Below, in pieces: positions 61,360 to 64,000 of a DNA stretch of 64,000 nucleotides. The stretch lies in contig JAXLYE010000001.1 of assembly GCA_046351595.1 (NCBI GenBank), positions 1-64,000 of the forward strand, read 5' to 3'. This stretch comes from JAXLYE01 sp046351595. GTDB taxonomy: Bacteria; Myxococcota_A; Polyangia; Palsa-1104; JAEUJZ01. Each line of letters opens with the position of its first letter. Position 1 is the stretch's first letter. The notes below the pieces were generated by a model. The model searched no databases. It was not told the DNA's origin and was given only the letters and a program-made list of their open reading frames with translations. The translations under genes were made by a program, and so were the position numbers.

Positions 61360-62246
61360 GCGGTCATCCCTCCTCGGTGATGGAACTCGCCGAGTGTATC
61401 GGCGGTGCATGGGGCGGGAACTGTAAGGACGGCTTTGTGGCGCTCTTCGCCAAAGATGCCGAGATTGTCCACCCGTTCTTTCGGGAGCCCATCCCCCCTT
61501 CAGTTGCCGCCGATGTGCTCAACGCCACGGTGTGCGGCTCGACCGTGTACCGCGGCTTCGTGCTGCTAGAGGGGGATGCCAGCGGTGACAATGCTGTGAT
61601 CGACATGTACTTCGACGAGACCGGTCAGGCTGCAGGCTATCAACCCAACTACCTGGGCCGCATGGCGGTGCGCGGGTACATCCGGGCTCGGCGCTTCCAA
61701 CGTCTGCTGGTACACGGGTACGAACTTATCCAGCGCGCCGCCGTTTCGGCGCCCCCGTTCCCGCGGATCGACGTGGGCACCCCTGACACTGCGGAGCTAA
61801 CCAAGCGGCTTGGCGATACGTGGGGAAGTAACGACATGCAGGCGTTCACCTCGTTCTTCACCGAGGATGGGCTGATCATGCACCCGCTGTTCAAGGCTCC
61901 CATTACGCCCCTGGTCGCGGCCGACGTCCTGAACTCTGCCATGCGCGGTACCACCATCGCGCGTCGCCCCAAACTGATTGTTGGGGACGGCAGCGGCAAG
62001 TTCGATGTTGTGGACATGTTCTTCGACGAGACCGGCGATCAAATGGGCCGGTTGCCGGCGATTATGGGGGTTATGCACTGCACTGCGAAGGTTGTCGGCC
62101 ACCGCATCCAAGAATTGTACGTCCATGGCTACACTGCGGAACCGTCCCGCTTCGCCGCCCAGCGCCTTTTGCCAGAGTACACTCCAGCGAATTCTGTAGC
62201 GGAAGAGGCCATTCCCAACGTGGTGTCGATTCCTGTGAACAGGTGA
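61356..62246 (+). CDS. Tandem NTF2/SnoaL-like domain protein B
   Basis: A 296-aa paralogue of the preceding gene, again two SnoaL-like halves: IGGAWGGNCKDGFVALFAKD and RLGDTWGSNDMQAFTSFFTEDG, with FDETG in each half and VHGYEL or VHGYTA at the sheet end. An additional C-terminal tail of about 30 residues (from FAAQRLLPEY) is not shared. Four related domains in two coupled genes suggest a heteromeric enzyme or carrier, or sequential reactions on one scaffold. ATGA overlap upstream. Confidence 0.8.
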   Translation: MSGHPSSVMELAECIGGAWGGNCKDGFVALFAKDAEIVHPFFREPIPPSVAADVLNATVCGSTVYRGFVLLEGDASGDNAVIDMYFDETGQAAGYQPNYLGRMAVRGYIRARRFQRLLVHGYELIQRAAVSAPPFPRIDVGTPDTAELTKRLGDTWGSNDMQAFTSFFTEDGLIMHPLFKAPITPLVAADVLNSAMRGTTIARRPKLIVGDGSGKFDVVDMFFDETGDQMGRLPAIMGVMHCTAKVVGHRIQELYVHGYTAEPSRFAAQRLLPEYTPANSVAEEAIPNVVSIPVNR

Positions 62247-62308
62247 GATGGTTTCAATGCTGATCGGCCCTGGTGTTGGGCCCACGACAACTGACGATGG
62301 AGGATGTG

Positions 62309-62836
62309 ATGACACAGAAACCAACGCAGGCCGCGTCCCCGGTGAATCGTGACGGTCGGGAACTTTTGCCCTTGCTGCAGGGCTTCTCTGCGAACCGGCG
62401 GCTGACCCTGGATTTGATCGAGGCGCTCTCGGCGCAGGAGCTAGAGCGCAGATGGCCACGTCCGGGTCTGGACACCTTCTCGCGACAGATCCAAGAGATG
62501 GCCCAGGTCCAGCTTGCATGTGTTACGGCCCTTCGCACGGGCGTGATGGATTTCTCGCCTGTGCCCGCTGTGACTGACTTCCCCGGAGGGGTCGGCAAGG
62601 AGCAGCTGCGCGAGCTGTTGAGGGAGGCGGACGGCAAACTAGAGGAGGCACTGCAGGAGCCGGTCAAGGCGAGTATCCGCTGGGACGATATAGAACTCCC
62701 TGTGGAGGCCCATTTGACGAACCTGCTCGCCCATGAGGTCTTCCACCAGGGTCAGATGGCGATGGCGATGTACCTACTCAAGATCCAGGTGCCTGAGAGC
62801 TGGCGTTTGAGCTGGGCGCTTCCGTTGAATGGCTGA
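62309..62836 (+). CDS. DinB-fold protein (175 aa)
   Basis: A four-helix-bundle protein of the DinB/YfiT type: RRLTLDLIEALSAQELERRW helix, RQIQEMAQVQLACVTAL and the C-terminal EAHLTNLLAHEVFHQGQM with the His residues that bind metal in this family. Many DinB-fold proteins are thiol S-transferases (bacillithiol or mycothiol-linked). GGAGG at 62299-62303 fixes the ATG at 62309; two earlier in-frame starts are less likely. Role in the pathway unknown. Confidence 0.75.
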   Translation: MTQKPTQAASPVNRDGRELLPLLQGFSANRRLTLDLIEALSAQELERRWPRPGLDTFSRQIQEMAQVQLACVTALRTGVMDFSPVPAVTDFPGGVGKEQLRELLREADGKLEEALQEPVKASIRWDDIELPVEAHLTNLLAHEVFHQGQMAMAMYLLKIQVPESWRLSWALPLNG

Positions 62837-62845
62837 GAGCATGAC

Positions 62846-64000
62846 ATGGGAACGCCTGGGGTTAGGCGAGACATCGGCGAGCTCGTGCGTTGGGCAGCCC
62901 GTGAGTGCCCGTTCTACCGGAGCCTGTACGCGCGATGCGGGGTAGATCTAGAGAGGATCAACCACCACAACGACCTGCGGTTGCTCCCAATTGTGACGCC
63001 ACAGGATCTCTCTGCCCACGGGGATGACTTGCGGGCCACCGCCGCCCCGGTGTACCGGGTGACCTGTAGCAGCGGGACGATTCATGCCCCCAAGGTATTG
63101 TACCGCACAGAGGCAGATAGCGAGGAGAGCACCGCGGTGATGTGCCGGCTTTTCGGGCTGGCTGGCCTGCAGGCGGGCGACAAGCTGTGGATCGGACAGC
63201 CCTTCGACTTGGCGCACCTGGGCTTTCTGTGCATGGATGCTTGCCGCCGTATGGGCGTGCTCGCGATACCGGGGGGGCTGTCCGTCACGGATGAGTGCAT
63301 GTTGGCGGGACTGCGCCGTCACCGGCCAAGCGCCCTCTTCACGTCGCCCTCGCGGGCGCTCCAACTCGCGGCGCTATTGGAATCAACTCAACAAGGGCCC
63401 TGGCCACTGCGGAGGATCTTGCTCGCCGGGGAGCCGTGCCGCTCGGAGCAGGCAGCTCGGATCCAAGCAGCTTTCACGACGGCCCCTAGGCTACTTTATG
63501 GCAGCGAGGAGACGGATGGATTAGGAGGATCATGTGGGGAGGGGGATGGCCTGCATTTCATGGATGACCGCTTCCACCTGGATCTAGTTGTGACGGGCGG
63601 GGATGAGCTGGTGACCCCGGGCGAGGTCGGCGAGGCTGTCATAACTTCGCTCTACTCCGAGGGCACACCACTCATCCGCTATCGATTGGGGGATCTGGTG
63701 CAGTTCTTGCCAGGGCCATGCTCCTGTGGTGCCCCCTGGCCGCGGATCCAGATCATGGGCCGTGCGGACCAGACGTTCTTCCTGTATGACGGCATCAAGC
63801 TCCACGGTTACCAGGTCCGCTCCGCGTTGGCGCGGAGCGCCTCGCATGCGACGAGTTACCAGGCGGTGCTTCGCTGCGATGAGGAGGGCGTCGAAGAGAT
63901 CGAGGTGATCCTGCCCGCCTCGGCAGAGGGAGGGGAGGAGATGGTGAAGCGGATAGAGGAGGATCTATGGATGTGCTCACTTGATCTGGGCGCGGCGAAA
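62846..64000 (+). CDS. PaaK-like adenylate-forming enzyme, runs off the window
   Basis: The reading frame is open from 62846 to the window end (385 codons, 3' partial). Motifs match phenylacetate-CoA-ligase-like adenylating enzymes: VTCSSGTIHAPK as the phosphate loop, LYGSEETDG, PLIRYRLGDLVQF, a CSCG segment that may bind zinc, and IMGRADQ followed by DGIKLHGYQV. Such enzymes activate aryl or acyl acids as AMP esters. It begins 9 bp after the DinB-fold gene and continues the cluster, which must extend to the right. The substrate may be the ThiH-like product; that is inference. Confidence 0.88.
   Translation, partial: MGTPGVRRDIGELVRWAARECPFYRSLYARCGVDLERINHHNDLRLLPIVTPQDLSAHGDDLRATAAPVYRVTCSSGTIHAPKVLYRTEADSEESTAVMCRLFGLAGLQAGDKLWIGQPFDLAHLGFLCMDACRRMGVLAIPGGLSVTDECMLAGLRRHRPSALFTSPSRALQLAALLESTQQGPWPLRRILLAGEPCRSEQAARIQAAFTTAPRLLYGSEETDGLGGSCGEGDGLHFMDDRFHLDLVVTGGDELVTPGEVGEAVITSLYSEGTPLIRYRLGDLVQFLPGPCSCGAPWPRIQIMGRADQTFFLYDGIKLHGYQVRSALARSASHATSYQAVLRCDEEGVEEIEVILPASAEGGEEMVKRIEEDLWMCSLDLGAAK

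Overview
The window is very GC-rich for most of its length. It carries many predicted lipoproteins and secreted proteins, a kinase-TPR signalling protein, a GGDEF protein and several mobile or accessory gene blocks. This mix is typical of a large-genome myxobacterium-like organism (Myxococcota/Deltaproteobacteria). That is an inference from style, because no rRNA, tRNA or marker gene is present.

Layout. (1) 0.3-11.1 kb is host-like accessory sequence: an S53 protease lipoprotein, a Cys-rich repeat protein, a glutaredoxin-like protein without cysteine, a tyrosine recombinase, a VWA lipoprotein, an amidotransferase-fold protein without its cysteine, an alpha/beta-hydrolase lipoprotein without its nucleophile serine, and a Ser/Thr kinase-TPR gene that has lost its 5' half at about 11.08 kb. 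(2) 11.56-17.8 kb is a four-gene operon with translational coupling: a glycosyltransferase/kinase-like/glycosyltransferase fusion, a GTP cyclohydrolase II-NADAR fusion, an asparagine synthetase-like amide ligase and an arylamine-N-acetyltransferase-like protein. It looks like an undescribed biosynthetic or modification pathway starting from GTP. (3) 17.8-22.7 kb holds an XRE-methyltransferase fusion, a GGDEF protein, two Zn-knuckle proteins and a 12-bp repeat array. (4) 22.7-40.4 kb is a run of 17 same-strand genes with very tight spacing, centred on a 1820-aa DarB-like DNA methylase-helicase. It also encodes a J-domain protein, two predicted cell-wall hydrolases, membrane and coiled-coil proteins, a PLAT-domain protein, and three proteins that share an RFDRADF/Y peptide. 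No terminase, portal or classical capsid gene is recognisable, so this is the best candidate for an undescribed particle-like or DNA-transfer element. (5) 40.4-45.1 kb has small secreted/lipoprotein genes and an M91-like metalloprotease with effector character, divergent from a small chaperone-like gene. (6) 45.2-54.9 kb is a type I restriction-modification operon (regulator, hsdR, hsdM, hsdS) that continues into an unknown 544-aa protein and an 852-aa phospholipase-D-like protein, probably an extended defence island. (7) 55.4-64.0 kb is a cluster of visibly lower GC, led by an AT-rich promoter with five phased GGTAACG heptamers. It encodes a dihydroorotate-dehydrogenase-like flavoprotein, a creatininase-family hydrolase, a possible 30-aa Cys-rich peptide, a HemW-like and a ThiH-like radical SAM enzyme, two proteins each with two NTF2/SnoaL-like domains, a DinB-fold protein and a PaaK-like adenylating enzyme that runs off the window. 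It reads as a horizontally acquired natural-product or cofactor pathway.

How the parts may connect. The DarB-like protein of block 4 belongs to a family whose phage P1 member protects incoming DNA from type I restriction, and a type I system lies 5 kb downstream in block 6. Blocks 2 and 7 each combine amide or adenylate chemistry with unusual cofactor- or nucleotide-derived enzymes but share no obvious genes. Assignments rest on motifs read by eye; no database search was possible.
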